Shown here in pieces: positions 46,230 through 55,147 of a DNA stretch of 64,000 nt. Made by a program: the position numbers and the translations under genes. The notes under the pieces are model-generated. The model did no database searches. It saw only the letters and a program-made list of their open reading frames with translations, and was not told the origin of the DNA. Within the stretch, counting starts at the first letter, position 1. The number at the start of each line of letters is the position of its first letter. Origin of the DNA: Pedobacter sp. BS3 (GTDB taxonomy: Bacteria; Bacteroidota; Bacteroidia; Sphingobacteriales; Sphingobacteriaceae); contig NZ_VTRT01000002.1 of NCBI RefSeq assembly GCF_008274585.1, positions 558,001 to 622,000 of the forward strand. The letters run 5' to 3'.

Positions 46230-47588
46230 TTAATATTTAAAGACTTTACCATCAGCCATTACCTCCTGCTTTTGTTCATCAAACGTAGCCTTATAGCCTG
46301 TTCTTACCGCTGCATTCGTCATGATATTAGCTATAGAATGGTAATAACCTGCTTCTACCGGAGCATTGGGCTGCTTCCGGCTTCTTACACATTCCATCCA
46401 ATTGCGCATGTGATTGACCGTAAGTACATCGGCGCCGGTATTGGCCGAGGCTACTGCCCGTACAGATTTATCTGCCAGACTTACTTCGGGCAACAAATTA
46501 GCTTTCATGTGCATAGGTGCTGCAAATCTTTCCTGTAATCCACCTGCCGGCGATACCTTATTGGTGATCAGGTTCAGCTCGCCTCCGTTCGAATAATATA
46601 TTTCTGCCGGCCTTTCGTCTCCGTTGTGCATACGTGAGCTGAACACTACCTGGAAGCCTTTATCCGGTTCATCAGCAGGGCCATAATCAAACACAGCGGT
46701 CGTAGTATCCCAGTTTCTCCGTCCATCTTTCCATTGATAGATGCCACCATTGGCTACTACGCTTCGGGGATGCTTTAAGCCGGTAAACCAATGTACCGTA
46801 TCTATCTGATGGCTCATCCACTGACCGGGCATACCGGATGAATATGGCCAGAATAAACGGTATTCGAGGTATTTTCTTGGATCCCAGGCTTCATACGGAC
46901 GGTTCATTAAAAATCGTTTCCAGTCGGTATCCTGCTCCTTACATTTTGCCACCAGTTCAGGCCTTCTCCATCGCCCCGGCTGGTTTACATTCCAGGTAAG
47001 CTCAACCATAGTTATATCACCAAATTTACCTGCCTTAATAAATTCATTGGCTGCATGATAATTAGCACCGCTTCGCCTCTGCGACCCGATCTGTACAATG
47101 CGATCTGTTGCCCTCACGGCTTTTAACGCGGCCCAGTTATCTTCCATAGTTTCGGCAAAAGGCTTTTCCACGTAGGCATCGCATCCAGCCCGCACGGCCT
47201 CAATAGCGTGTAATGCATGCTGAAAATCCGCTGTACTGATTATAACAGCATCCAGGTCTTTCAGGCGATAAAGCTCATCATTATTGACACAGGCTTTAAC
47301 CTCATGCGCCATTTTCTCTTTTAAATAAGCCTGCCCCAGCTCTCTCCGGTATTTCCATATATCAGAAACCGCGACAATATCAAAGTTCAGCTCTTTATTA
47401 CTGGCTAAAAAGGCCGGAAAAAGGGAGGTTTTAAACCTGTCTGAAAAGCCTACTACTCCAACCTGCACACGGTCATTAGCCCCCAGTATCCGGGCGTAGC
47501 TTTTAGCGCTAAGCCCCATTGTTCCCAGGTAAGTACCTGCCGCCGCAATGGTAGTTTGCTTTATAAACTTTCTTCTTGATTCTATCAT
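46230..47588 (-). CDS. Gfo/Idh/MocA family oxidoreductase with Tat signal
   Basis: 452 residues from the ATG at 47588. The N-terminus MIESRRKFIKQTTIAAAGTYLG is a twin-arginine signal, so the protein is exported with its NAD(P) bound. The Rossmann start is VQVGVVGFSDR, and the catalytic EKPFAETMED motif is in place. Members of this exported branch oxidise or reduce glycosides at C3 or act as glycoside hydrolases by a redox mechanism. It lies 19 bp downstream of a tandem DUF1080 gene. Confidence 0.9.
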   Translation of the reverse strand: MIESRRKFIKQTTIAAAGTYLGTMGLSAKSYARILGANDRVQVGVVGFSDRFKTSLFPAFLASNKELNFDIVAVSDIWKYRRELGQAYLKEKMAHEVKACVNNDELYRLKDLDAVIISTADFQHALHAIEAVRAGCDAYVEKPFAETMEDNWAALKAVRATDRIVQIGSQRRSGANYHAANEFIKAGKFGDITMVELTWNVNQPGRWRRPELVAKCKEQDTDWKRFLMNRPYEAWDPRKYLEYRLFWPYSSGMPGQWMSHQIDTVHWFTGLKHPRSVVANGGIYQWKDGRRNWDTTTAVFDYGPADEPDKGFQVVFSSRMHNGDERPAEIYYSNGGELNLITNKVSPAGGLQERFAAPMHMKANLLPEVSLADKSVRAVASANTGADVLTVNHMRNWMECVRSRKQPNAPVEAGYYHSIANIMTNAAVRTGYKATFDEQKQEVMADGKVFKY

Positions 47589-47607
47589 GATCAATGAGCT
47601 TATAATT

Positions 47608-48969
47608 TTAGAATTGTTTTATTTTTATACTTCTAAACGATACCTGATCGCCGTGATCCTGCAGCAGGATATGGCCTTTAGGCGCCATACCAAAGTCTTT
47701 CCAATTCTTGTACTTACTTTCCGCAACAAGCGCCTTAAACTCCGGCGATCCCCTGGTAAATTCTACAACCTTGAATCCATTCAGCCAATATTCTATCTTA
47801 TTATCAGGATATACCCGGATCAGTCCTTTGTTCCATTCGCCAATTTTTCGTTGGGCGGCGGGAATTTTTTTGCTCGCAATCAGGTCATAAAGCGAAGCTA
47901 GGGTACGATTACCATTTTTTCCCAGTTTGGCATCCGGATGTCTTTCATCGTCAAGTATCTGATATTCCATGCCAATAGCTGAACCTTTGTTATGCTCTGT
48001 TAGCGTTACAAAGTATTTAACTCCGCTATTAGCGCCTTCTGTAAGCTTAAAATCAAACTTCAATTCAAAGGCGCCGTACTCATTCACAGTTACAATATCT
48101 CCGCCATTTGTTGATTCTGCTCCATTGGATCGTTCTACAGTCAATACGCCGTCTTTAATAGTCCAGCCATGATCCGGGAAGGTGGTTTTATAAGCGCCAA
48201 CCCAACCTTTAGTGGTTTTACCATCCCATAATAATGAATAGCCCTGGGCTTTCTCCTGCTCCGACAGATTATTCGGAACCAGGTTCACCACATAAATATT
48301 ATCGGGTTTTGATGGCTTAAGGTTTGTTGTCTGAATGCGGATGTTTCGCCAACGGATCTGCTTACCGGGCACATCGTTCTTACCAATAGCATGCACCTGC
48401 AAAGCAATAAAGCCTGAATGCGTTATGGTATCGACCAGATTTGCAGTTGGAATACCGTTTATCCAGGTTCTAACCGTATTGTCCATACATTCAACACGGT
48501 ATTTATTCCACTCACCTTTCTTAAATGCGGTTTTACCAACAGGGTTGATATCTAACGGATACAGCCACCCACGGCGGGCTTCATCATATATACCGCCGCT
48601 CCAGGCCCTGTCTGACGGGTCTATCTCTACCTGGTAACCATGAACCCGCCCGTTTTTATATTGAGCGTTGCTTTGGCTTCTGAACTGAACCCCTGAATTT
48701 ACCGTGTTGTCTACAAGCACTTCAAATTCAAGAATGAAGTTACTATAATCCTTTTCTGTTGCCAAAAAAGAATTGGGTTCATTGGCAACTGTTGTTCCAA
48801 CAATTTCACCATTCATAGCCGCAAATTTTGCTTTACCGTTTAATTGCTTCCATCCGGTTAAATCTTTGCCATTAAAAAGGTTTTGCCATTTTTCTGTTTG
48901 TGCCTGTAAGGTACAAGGGCAATTGCCAAGCAGCAAGGCAATCAGCATGAATAACTGTGTTCTTTTCAT
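47608..48969 (-). CDS. Exported protein with two DUF1080 (3-keto-disaccharide hydrolase) domains
   Basis: 453 residues from the ATG at 48969, giving a signal peptide (MKRTQLFMLIALLLGNCPCTLQAQ). Domain 1, about 30-225, starts WQNLFNGKDLTGWKQLNGKAKF; domain 2, about 245-453, starts YSLLWDGKTTKGWVGAYKTTFP. Both contain the GxEYQILDD/GYQVEIDPS type of motif and beta-sandwich folds. DUF1080 proteins are known to cleave 3-keto-glycosides. Together with the exported Gfo/Idh oxidoreductase this forms a plausible two-step periplasmic route: oxidise at C3, then cleave. Confidence 0.9.
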   Translation of the reverse strand: MKRTQLFMLIALLLGNCPCTLQAQTEKWQNLFNGKDLTGWKQLNGKAKFAAMNGEIVGTTVANEPNSFLATEKDYSNFILEFEVLVDNTVNSGVQFRSQSNAQYKNGRVHGYQVEIDPSDRAWSGGIYDEARRGWLYPLDINPVGKTAFKKGEWNKYRVECMDNTVRTWINGIPTANLVDTITHSGFIALQVHAIGKNDVPGKQIRWRNIRIQTTNLKPSKPDNIYVVNLVPNNLSEQEKAQGYSLLWDGKTTKGWVGAYKTTFPDHGWTIKDGVLTVERSNGAESTNGGDIVTVNEYGAFELKFDFKLTEGANSGVKYFVTLTEHNKGSAIGMEYQILDDERHPDAKLGKNGNRTLASLYDLIASKKIPAAQRKIGEWNKGLIRVYPDNKIEYWLNGFKVVEFTRGSPEFKALVAESKYKNWKDFGMAPKGHILLQDHGDQVSFRSIKIKQF

Positions 48970-49083
48970 TAGAATAATCTGGTTTAATTGGTATAACATA
49001 TCCTGCTTTAGCAGAATTTGTATGTTTAAAAAGCATAACAGCATTACCTCTAAAAATCATTTTCAGGGCAATGCTCAAATATA

Positions 49084-49221
49084 AGAGCCTGTTTAAATTT
49101 CATATAAAGATTTCACAGGCTTTAATGGACGGTGAAGACACCGTCCATGACTTCCTGCCGCTGCTGGTGCCCTCACCAGCAGCTCCGTATAACTTAACTT
49201 TTCATTTTTTAAACAAGCTCT
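49084..49221. repeat. Inverted-repeat element (MITE-like) with two internal hairpins
   Basis: Ends AGAGCCTGTTTAAA (49084-49097) and its complement TTTAAACAAGCTCT (49208-49221) match at 13 of 14 bases. Inside are GGACGGTG-aaga-CACCGTCC (49127-49146) and CTGCTGGTG-ccct-CACCAGCAG (49161-49182), both perfect. No coding frame. It lies between uxuA and the DUF1080 gene. Confidence 0.75.
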
Positions 49222-49234
49222 AACTTTAGTTATT

Positions 49235-50425
49235 TTATAATACAGATCTGCAAATGCCCTCTTCCAAACCCCGCAACTCAGCTAAGCCACGCAGTCTACC
49301 AATAGCCGAATAGCCCGGATTAGTCTTTTTATTCAAATCATCCAGCATCTGGTGCCCGTGGTCGGGGCGCATGGGTATGGCAAATTGCCGTTGCTGCATT
49401 ATTTCTACTATATTTCTTACCACAGCGTACATATCCACATTCCCCTCCAGGTGATTATCTTCATAAAAATCGCCAAACTCATTTCTGCGGGTACTGCGTA
49501 AATGGACAAAGTTGATCCGGTCAGCAAACTGTTTGACCATAGCCGGCAGATCATTATCGGCCCGAACACCGAAAGAGCCGGTGCAGAAACACAGACCGTT
49601 ATTTACCGAAGGAACCGCCTCAAATAATGCCTGTACATCGGCGGCCGTGCTTACTACCCGTGGCAAGCCCAATATCGGGTAAGGCGGATCATCGGGATGA
49701 ATAACCATTTTAACACCACACTCATCAGCCACCGGAATTATTTCACGCAGAAAACTGATCAGGTTTTCGCGTAACTGTTGTGCGTCAATGTTTTTATAAG
49801 CATCCAGCGCCTGCTGAAACTGCTCTAAGGTGAAGCTTTCTTCGCTTCCGGGTAAACCGGCGATAATGTTACGCTGCAACTGTAAACGTTCAGCTTCGCT
49901 CATACCTTCAAAACGCAACCGGGCTCGCTCTAATTCTTCAGCAGTATAAGTGGCTTCGGCACCTTCGCGTTTAAGCATAAATACCTCAAAAGCTATAAAT
50001 GTCGCTTTTTCAAAACGTAAGGCTTTTGAGCCATCGGCAACCGTAAAGGCCAGATCGGTTCGTGTCCAGTCGAGCACAGGCATGAAATTGTACGTTACAA
50101 TATATATGCCGCAGGCTGCCAGGTTACGTAGCGACTGTTTGTAATTCTCGATATACGTTTTATAATTTCCGCTCTGCGTTTTAATGGCCTCGTGTACCGG
50201 AACGCTCTCCACAACGTTCCAAACCATACCGGCCTGCGCTACCTGCGCCTGACGCTTTTTTATTTCTTCTACCGTCCAGACCTCGCCATTGGGAATGTGA
50301 TGCAGTGCTGTAACCACACCTGTGCATCCCGCCTGGCGGATATCCTGTAAGCTTACCGGGTCATTGGGGCCGTACCAGCGCATAGTTTGCACCATACGGA
50401 ATTGTTTTGTATTTGGATTGCTCAT
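49235..50425 (-). CDS. uxuA: Mannonate dehydratase
   Basis: 396 residues, normal for Uxu[37 protein letters not shown] is the typical start, and [33 protein letters not shown] with [12 protein letters not shown] contains the metal ligands (Cys, His, Asp). It converts D-mannonate to 2-keto-3-deoxy-D-gluconate in glucuronate catabolism. It follows the SDR gene by 6 bp, forming a two-gene operon. Confidence 0.97.
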   Translation of the reverse strand: MSNPNTKQFRMVQTMRWYGPNDPVSLQDIRQAGCTGVVTALHHIPNGEVWTVEEIKKRQAQVAQAGMVWNVVESVPVHEAIKTQSGNYKTYIENYKQSLRNLAACGIYIVTYNFMPVLDWTRTDLAFTVADGSKALRFEKATFIAFEVFMLKREGAEATYTAEELERARLRFEGMSEAERLQLQRNIIAGLPGSEESFTLEQFQQALDAYKNIDAQQLRENLISFLREIIPVADECGVKMVIHPDDPPYPILGLPRVVSTAADVQALFEAVPSVNNGLCFCTGSFGVRADNDLPAMVKQFADRINFVHLRSTRRNEFGDFYEDNHLEGNVDMYAVVRNIVEIMQQRQFAIPMRPDHGHQMLDDLNKKTNPGYSAIGRLRGLAELRGLEEGICRSVL

Positions 50426-50431
50426 TGTATG

Positions 50432-51247
50432 TTATACGCCACTGTTCACCATAAAACCACCGTCAATATTGATCACTGTTCCGGTTACAAATTTCGAGGC
50501 ATCGCTAAGCAGCCATACCAAACCGCCGATGAGCTCATCGGCATCTCCGAAACGTTTGAATGGTGTTTGCTTTAACACCAGGTTTCCGCGTTCGGTATAA
50601 CCACCATCCGGCGTAGTTAACAGGGTGCGGTTCTGCTCGGTAAGGAAAAAGCCGGGGGCAATGGCATTCATACGAACGGCATCGCCATAACGGTTAGCCA
50701 GTTCGACGGCAAACCATTGGGTGTAGCAATCTACCGCAGCCTTTGCCAGGCTATAACCCATTACCTTGGTAATAGCCCGTTTTGAGCTCATGGAAGAGAT
50801 ATTGACGATACTCCCGTTGCCGGTTTTAGCAATTTCAGGACCAAATACCTGCGTAGGAATTAAGGTTCCCCACAAATTTAGCTCCATTACTTCCTTCATA
50901 CCGTCAATGCTGATATTAAAAATATCTTCATCAGGCTGAAGAACACCATTTGGACGGTTCCCTCCTGCCCCGTTCACCAACCCGTCAATTTTACCATACG
51001 TGTTCAGCACCTGCTCTTTTGCCTGCCGAAGCTGACTTTCGTCCTGAACATCTGCAATAAGCGCTATGGCCCGGCCGCCATTATTTTTAATTTCGGCTAC
51101 CCGCTGCTCTGCCACATCTTTGTTGCGACCTAAAACGCCCACAGCACCGCCCGCAGCGGCAATACCTTTGATAAATGAATGTCCTAAAATACCGGTAGCC
51201 CCGGTCACTACAATCACCTTGTCTGCTAAAGAAAAGTTATTTCCCAT
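50432..51247 (-). CDS. SDR-type D-mannonate oxidoreductase (fructuronate reductase)
   Basis: 271 residues. Cofactor motif TGATGILGHSFI, LVNGAGGNRPNGV and Ser/Tyr/Lys with YSLAKAAVDCY. The GAGGNRP signature and the GGFMVNSGV ending are typical of SDRs linked to uxuA, which replace the long-chain UxuB in Bacteroidota. It reduces D-fructuronate to D-mannonate. First gene of the uxuB-uxuA operon, with a LacI-type palindrome upstream. Confidence 0.9.
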   Translation of the reverse strand: MGNNFSLADKVIVVTGATGILGHSFIKGIAAAGGAVGVLGRNKDVAEQRVAEIKNNGGRAIALIADVQDESQLRQAKEQVLNTYGKIDGLVNGAGGNRPNGVLQPDEDIFNISIDGMKEVMELNLWGTLIPTQVFGPEIAKTGNGSIVNISSMSSKRAITKVMGYSLAKAAVDCYTQWFAVELANRYGDAVRMNAIAPGFFLTEQNRTLLTTPDGGYTERGNLVLKQTPFKRFGDADELIGGLVWLLSDASKFVTGTVINIDGGFMVNSGV

Positions 51248-51362
51248 ATTATTAATTATCCGTATTAACGGCTCACGCCAGATTTATAATTACGTGTTGT
51301 TTTGATGGCGTTAATTTGGGAAAAAATATTCCTTTATCGGTTGATATTACTGCTTATTTTTA

Positions 51363-51376
51363 CGGAAACGTTTTCG
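51363..51376. promoter_or_regulatory. Putative LacI-family operator upstream of the mannonate operon
   Basis: CGGAAACGTTTTCG is a near-perfect palindrome around the CG step with AAACGTTT core, as in LacI/GntR-like-family operators. It lies about 120 bp before the SDR start codon. No LacI-family gene is in the window. Confidence 0.45.
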
Positions 51377-51408
51377 AGTGAAGGAAGATATGGGATAAAT
51401 ATCCTGGT

Positions 51409-51795
51409 TTAATTGGATTCGATAAGTAAGATCTTAACATACGCAGTTCCCGGTGCAGATATCGGCGTATTACCATCTGAGCTTTGCACATCTACAGTCA
51501 GTTGTCCGGGGAAATAAGAATAGCTGTAGGAAAAGCCGTCATACACTTCCGGTATCTGCTCATAAGGGCCGTCGCCGAAAGCCAGATATACCAAAACGCC
51601 GCCCCGTTCATCGATATAATTATCAATTTCAGGCATATCAATCGTAGCGGAATATCTTCTGCCACCATTGGAGCTCACCCAGCCGGTAGCGGGAATACTG
51701 GTTAATATCGTCTGGTTAGGCGTTACATATTCTGTTTTCTGGCATGCACTTACAAGTAAAAATAAGGGCAATATGATAAGGAATAATTTTTTCAT
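51409..51795 (-). CDS. Small lipoprotein of unknown function
   Basis: 128 residues. Lipobox VSAC places the lipidated Cys at residue 18. The mature part is rich in Tyr, Ser and Gly with one beta-sandwich-like stretch (GFSYSYSYFPGQLTVDVQSSDG). No family recognised. It stands alone between the mannonate operon and a repeat-containing spacer. Confidence 0.7.
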   Translation of the reverse strand: MKKLFLIILPLFLLVSACQKTEYVTPNQTILTSIPATGWVSSNGGRRYSATIDMPEIDNYIDERGGVLVYLAFGDGPYEQIPEVYDGFSYSYSYFPGQLTVDVQSSDGNTPISAPGTAYVKILLIESN

Positions 51796-51866
51796 ACCTG
51801 ATGTTTTTATAGTAAGACGCTTCAGAGCCCCAAAAGTTGCAGGGGATGTGAAAAAAACGGAGAGCT

Positions 51867-51900
51867 CATGGCTTATAGTTCATGGCGTATGGTTCATGGC
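51867..51900. repeat. CATGGCTTATAGTTCATGG-type repeat
   Basis: Three degenerate GTTCATGGCNTAT words upstream of the small lipoprotein gene. Related tracts at 21734-21762, 37069-37092 and 55769-55803. Confidence 0.55.
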
Positions 51901-52058
51901 ATTTAAAACTATAGCACATACAAACCGCCCGTTGCGGAGGTGCGAGCTTGCCACTCATACCTAAACACAAGACGGTACGCTTGCGGCAACATAAGGAACA
52001 AAAAAATGAGCAGTATAACATTCTGCTCAACAAAACAACTTAGTATTTTTTATCTGGT

Positions 52059-53012
52059 CTATTCTTCCACAACTCCCATCGAACAGAATTTCTCAATGCG
52101 GGCATTCACCAGATCGTCTATCTTCTTTTTACTTAAGGTTTTCAGATCTTTCAGGATTTGCTCTTTAACTACATCGGCCATGTATTTCGGATCCTGATGT
52201 GCGCCGCCCAACGGTTCGGGAATTACGCCGTCAATGAGCTTATTGGCAAACATATCGCCCGATGTAAGCTTTAATTTTTCTGCCGCCTGCTCTTTATAAT
52301 CCCAGCTTCTCCATAAAATAGACGAACAGGATTCGGGTGATATCACTGAATACCAGGAATTTTCGAGCATGTACACCTTATCGCCAACACCGATACCTAA
52401 TGCACCGCCCGAAGCGCCTTCGCCAATGATGAAACTAAGAATAGGCACCTTCAATACCGACATTTCCAGCAGGTTGCGGGCAATGGCTTCGCCCTGACCG
52501 CGTTCTTCAGCCTCAAGGCCCGGATAAGCGCCCATGGTATCAATCAACGTAATTACGGGTTTATTAAACTTCTCAGCAAGCTTCATCAGCCGCAGCGCCT
52601 TACGATAACCCTCGGGATTTGCCATACCAAAATTGCGGTACTGCCGCTCTTTGGTATTTTTACCTTTCTGATGCCCGATGATCATTACCGACTGACCGGC
52701 AATAGTTGCAAAACCGCCAACAATGGCTTTGTCATCTTTTACTGTTCTGTCGCCATGAAGCTCTAAAAAATCATCGCACATCATGGAAACATAATCAAAT
52801 GTTTGCGGGCGGTCAGGATGCCGGGATATCTGAACCCGCTGCCAGCCGGTCAGGTTATTATAAACCTGCTGTTTGGCTTCTTCCACCTTGCCGTTAAGCT
52901 CCGCAAGGGTGGCAGACATGTCTACCTTTGTTTTATCGGCTACTTGTTTCACTTTATCTATTTGCTGTTGCAGATCTGCAATGGGTTTTTCAAAATCAAA
53001 AGATGTACTCAT
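52059..53012 (-). CDS. accA: Acetyl-CoA carboxylase carboxyltransferase subunit alpha
   Basis: 317 residues, normal length. N-terminal helices ([15 protein letters not shown]), then the crotonase-fold core with [60 protein letters not shown] and [19 protein letters not shown]. Gly-Gly pairs form the oxyanion hole for carboxybiotin. With AccB/C/D it makes malonyl-CoA, the first step of fatty acid synthesis. Confidence 0.97.
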   Translation of the reverse strand: MSTSFDFEKPIADLQQQIDKVKQVADKTKVDMSATLAELNGKVEEAKQQVYNNLTGWQRVQISRHPDRPQTFDYVSMMCDDFLELHGDRTVKDDKAIVGGFATIAGQSVMIIGHQKGKNTKERQYRNFGMANPEGYRKALRLMKLAEKFNKPVITLIDTMGAYPGLEAEERGQGEAIARNLLEMSVLKVPILSFIIGEGASGGALGIGVGDKVYMLENSWYSVISPESCSSILWRSWDYKEQAAEKLKLTSGDMFANKLIDGVIPEPLGGAHQDPKYMADVVKEQILKDLKTLSKKKIDDLVNARIEKFCSMGVVEE

Positions 53013-53134
53013 CTAAAAATAAAAATTATAAGCCTGCTAAATTAGGTATTTCAAAATCCAATTTAAAGCATAATTCGTTGCCGCAAAACCAGAAGTTGAA
53101 ACAAAATCCTTACAAACAGCTCATTAGCTGTTAG

Positions 53135-53755
53135 TTACGTCACATTTTCCAATATTTCATCGCTACTGATCAGGAAACCACCATCCTGTATAATGTCTGC
53201 GGCTATCACCGGAAATTGATCCGGGTATACAGAACGTACGGCATCGGCTATAATGCAGGTTTCAAAGCCTTCTTTTATAGCATCTTTGGCCGTATAATAC
53301 ACGCAAAAATCACCCGCCAGCCCAACAATATACAGCCGGATTACTTCACGTTCACGCAGGTAACCGGTAAGCCCGGTGGACTTTAAATGCCCGTTATCAA
53401 AAAATGCACTGTAACTATCTATTTCAGCATTGGTTCCTTTCCGGATGATGGCTTCTATCCGGTGCTGGCTTAATTTGGACGATAAGGCAGCTCCTTCTGA
53501 CGCCTGCACGCAATGGTCGGGCCATAGCACTTGTTGCAATCCATTGAGATCTACCGTATCATAAACCTTGCAGTCGGGATGATTGGACGCAAAACTTTTA
53601 TGCGATACCGGATGCCAGTCCTGCGTGGCAATTACCAGCTGAAAATGTTCCTGTAACTTATTAATAACCGGGATAATCTCGTCTCCTCCCTCAACAGCGA
53701 GGCTTCCACCTGAGAGAAAATCGTTTTGAATATCAATTATCAATAATGCTTCCAT
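53135..53755 (-). CDS. pncA: Nicotinamidase
   Basis: 206 residues. Catalytic triad Asp8 (LLIIDIQNDF), Lys106 (IIRKGTNAEIDSYSAFFD) and Cys151 (VGLAGDFCVYYTA). Metal ligands Asp46, His48 (TQDWHPVSH) and His81 (PDHC). It deamidates nicotinamide to nicotinate in NAD salvage. It stands alone, 122 bp upstream of accA. Confidence 0.96.
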   Translation of the reverse strand: MEALLIIDIQNDFLSGGSLAVEGGDEIIPVINKLQEHFQLVIATQDWHPVSHKSFASNHPDCKVYDTVDLNGLQQVLWPDHCVQASEGAALSSKLSQHRIEAIIRKGTNAEIDSYSAFFDNGHLKSTGLTGYLREREVIRLYIVGLAGDFCVYYTAKDAIKEGFETCIIADAVRSVYPDQFPVIAADIIQDGGFLISSDEILENVT

Positions 53756-54075
53756 ATTAAAACCTCAGAAAATGTATAACCTTTGCCTTACAGTTATTGT
53801 TTGACAGATAAATTTAACGGACAAAGGAAAGAAATCCATTATTAAGTTAAAAGTCAAAATTAAAAATTTAAAACCGGTAACTATCTTATAATCAGTGGTA
53901 TAAAATATATTCCCAGGTTGGTTTATAATTAAACGCTATATAGCTATTTAAACTGGTTTATAAAGTGCATGCGGATTAAAAGGAAAGAGTTACTCCTGAG
54001 GGGTAAGGTTTTATAAAACATATTTCAAAATATATAACAAATTTCAAAATTTAAAATTTTATCTACCTTTGTAGT
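53756..54075. other. Spacer with repeat tract and HigBA promoter
   Basis: 320 bp without a gene. 53843-53876 holds the AGTCAAAATTAAAA-type repeat. The last 35 bases contain a good Bacteroidota promoter for the toxin/antitoxin remnant. Confidence 0.6.
54042..54071 (+). promoter_or_regulatory. Promoter of the higBA remnant
   Basis: TTTC (54042-54045), 18 bp spacer, TACCTTTG (54064-54071), a perfect match to the -7 box TAnnTTTG. It ends 4 bp before the toxin ATG, so transcription should start at or within the first codons. Confidence 0.55.
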
Positions 54076-54246
54076 ATGGTCATCATTGCCAAGACGTCCA
54101 TTAATATTTTTGCTCATAAGCACCCCGCTTCAAAGGCAGCATTGAATAGTTGGTATCAAATTGTAAAGGAGGTCAATTGGGGCAATTTTAATGATGTACG
54201 GAATACATTTGGCAGTGTAGATGCTGTGGGGAATGACCGATATTAA
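54076..54246 (+). pseudogene. Truncated HigB-type toxin
   Basis: 56 codons. The order NIFAHKHPASKAALNSWYQIVKEVNWGNFNDVRNTFGSVDAVGNDRY matches the N-terminal half of HigB-family mRNA interferases, which run on for about 40 more residues with the catalytic His and basic residues. Here a stop follows GNDRY and the antitoxin begins inside the same stretch. The catalytic C-terminal half is missing, so the protein should be inactive. Confidence 0.75.
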
Positions 54247-54625
54247 CAAGATACGGAACGAAAAGCAATACCACCAGGTGATGGCTATGATTGAGGGCTA
54301 TCTCCAAAAGGCTACCGATGGTGGCGGTTTCCATGCGTTGAGCCAGCAGGAAGCAGATGAATTGGAGAAGCTAAGCCTGTTGGCCGAGCGGTATGAGGAC
54401 GAGGATATGAAACTGATGCCAATGTCAGTGACACTTAGTGCCGTGGTAGAAGCTAAAAAAAAAGAATTGGGTGTTACGCAAAAGGGACTTGCTGCTATCC
54501 TTGGCATTGGAGCACCTAAGTTATCTCAAATACTCAATGGCAAGCGTGACCCCGATGTAAGTTTCCTGAAATCATTGCATCAAAAATTGGGGATTGACGG
54601 GAATTTTATTTTGAAAAAGGTATAG
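54233..54625 (+). CDS. HigA-type antitoxin with XRE helix-turn-helix
   Basis: 130 residues from the ATG at 54233; an ATG at 54221 adds four residues. The N-terminal 70 residues (KIRNEKQYHQVMAMIEGYLQ ... SLLAERYEDE) match the helical part of Bacteroidota HigA proteins, and residues about 75-125 form the HTH (ELGVTQKGLAAILGIGAPKLSQILNGKR). The start overlaps the truncated toxin gene by 14 bp. It may now act as an orphan repressor of its own promoter. Confidence 0.85.
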   Translation: MTDINKIRNEKQYHQVMAMIEGYLQKATDGGGFHALSQQEADELEKLSLLAERYEDEDMKLMPMSVTLSAVVEAKKKELGVTQKGLAAILGIGAPKLSQILNGKRDPDVSFLKSLHQKLGIDGNFILKKV

Positions 54626-54710
54626 AACTTACTACCCTTCTTCACACTATACTTATGAAAAAAGTCTGGATAGTACCTTTATCGGGCTTTCAAGTGTACC
54701 ACGGACCGGT

Positions 54711-54726
54711 CCCGATAGCTACCGGG
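54711..54726. repeat. CCCGATAGCTACCGGG palindrome
   Basis: Near-perfect 16-base palindrome in the short gap between the convergent antitoxin and GIY-YIG genes. Could be a bidirectional terminator or a dispersed repeat. Confidence 0.4.
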
Positions 54727-54733
54727 GCCGCCA

Positions 54734-55018
54734 TTATTTATATTGTTCTACCAGCTTTGTCTCGATCTCAGGATACTTCTTAAGATTTTGGATATAAGTT
54801 TTACTCTTCATTTCTTTAAGATGTTTTTCTATGGCTATGGCTTGTTGGTATTCAAGATCATCAATAGAAAGAAACAAGTTCCAATCATCTGCCTTTGCAG
54901 TAAAACTTTTGGGAAATAGTTTTTCCTGATGCTGCTTTAAGCGATAAGGCAGATCACGGCAACTACCAATGTAAGAGTGGTCAAGCTTAGTTGAATGTAG
55001 AATATAAACAGAAGCCAT
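54734..55018 (-). CDS. GIY-YIG nuclease family protein
   Basis: 94 residues, the size of single-domain UPF0213/UvrC-N-like proteins. The start SVYILHSTKLDHSYIGSCRDLPYRLKQH holds the GIY-YIG motif as VYI...YIG with the following Arg; Glu in AIEKHLKEMKS is the likely metal ligand. Function of these small proteins is unsettled (DNA repair or mobile origin). Start lies close to the tRNA terminator. Confidence 0.87.
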   Translation of the reverse strand: MASVYILHSTKLDHSYIGSCRDLPYRLKQHQEKLFPKSFTAKADDWNLFLSIDDLEYQQAIAIEKHLKEMKSKTYIQNLKKYPEIETKLVEQYK

Positions 55019-55028
55019 TGTAAAAAGT

Positions 55029-55054
55029 AAAGCCCCCGATCTCTCGAAGGCTTT
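55029..55054 (-). terminator. Terminator downstream of tRNA-Leu
   Basis: AAAGCC and GGCTTT form a 6 bp stem around a G/C-rich 14-base loop, followed on the minus strand by ACTTTTT. It lies 2 bp past the tRNA 3' end and 11 bp before the GIY-YIG start codon. Confidence 0.65.
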
Positions 55055-55056
55055 AG

Positions 55057-55140
55057 TACCGCGGGCCGGGGTCGAACCGGCACGATCGTGAAATCATTGG
55101 TGTTTGAGACCAACGCGTCTACCAATTCCGCCACCGCGGC
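55057..55140 (-). tRNA. tRNA-Leu (anticodon CAA)
   Basis: 84 bases on the minus strand starting GCCGCGGTGGCGGAATTGG, with acceptor stem GCCGCGG/CCGCGGT (one G-U pair), discriminator A, anticodon loop CTCAAAC giving CAA, a long variable arm (class II) and TPsiC arm GCCGGTTCGACCCCGGC. CCA is not encoded. It reads from just 7 bp past the hscB stop, so hscB read-through or a promoter inside hscB should supply it. Confidence 0.96.
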
Positions 55141-55147
55141 ATTGTTG

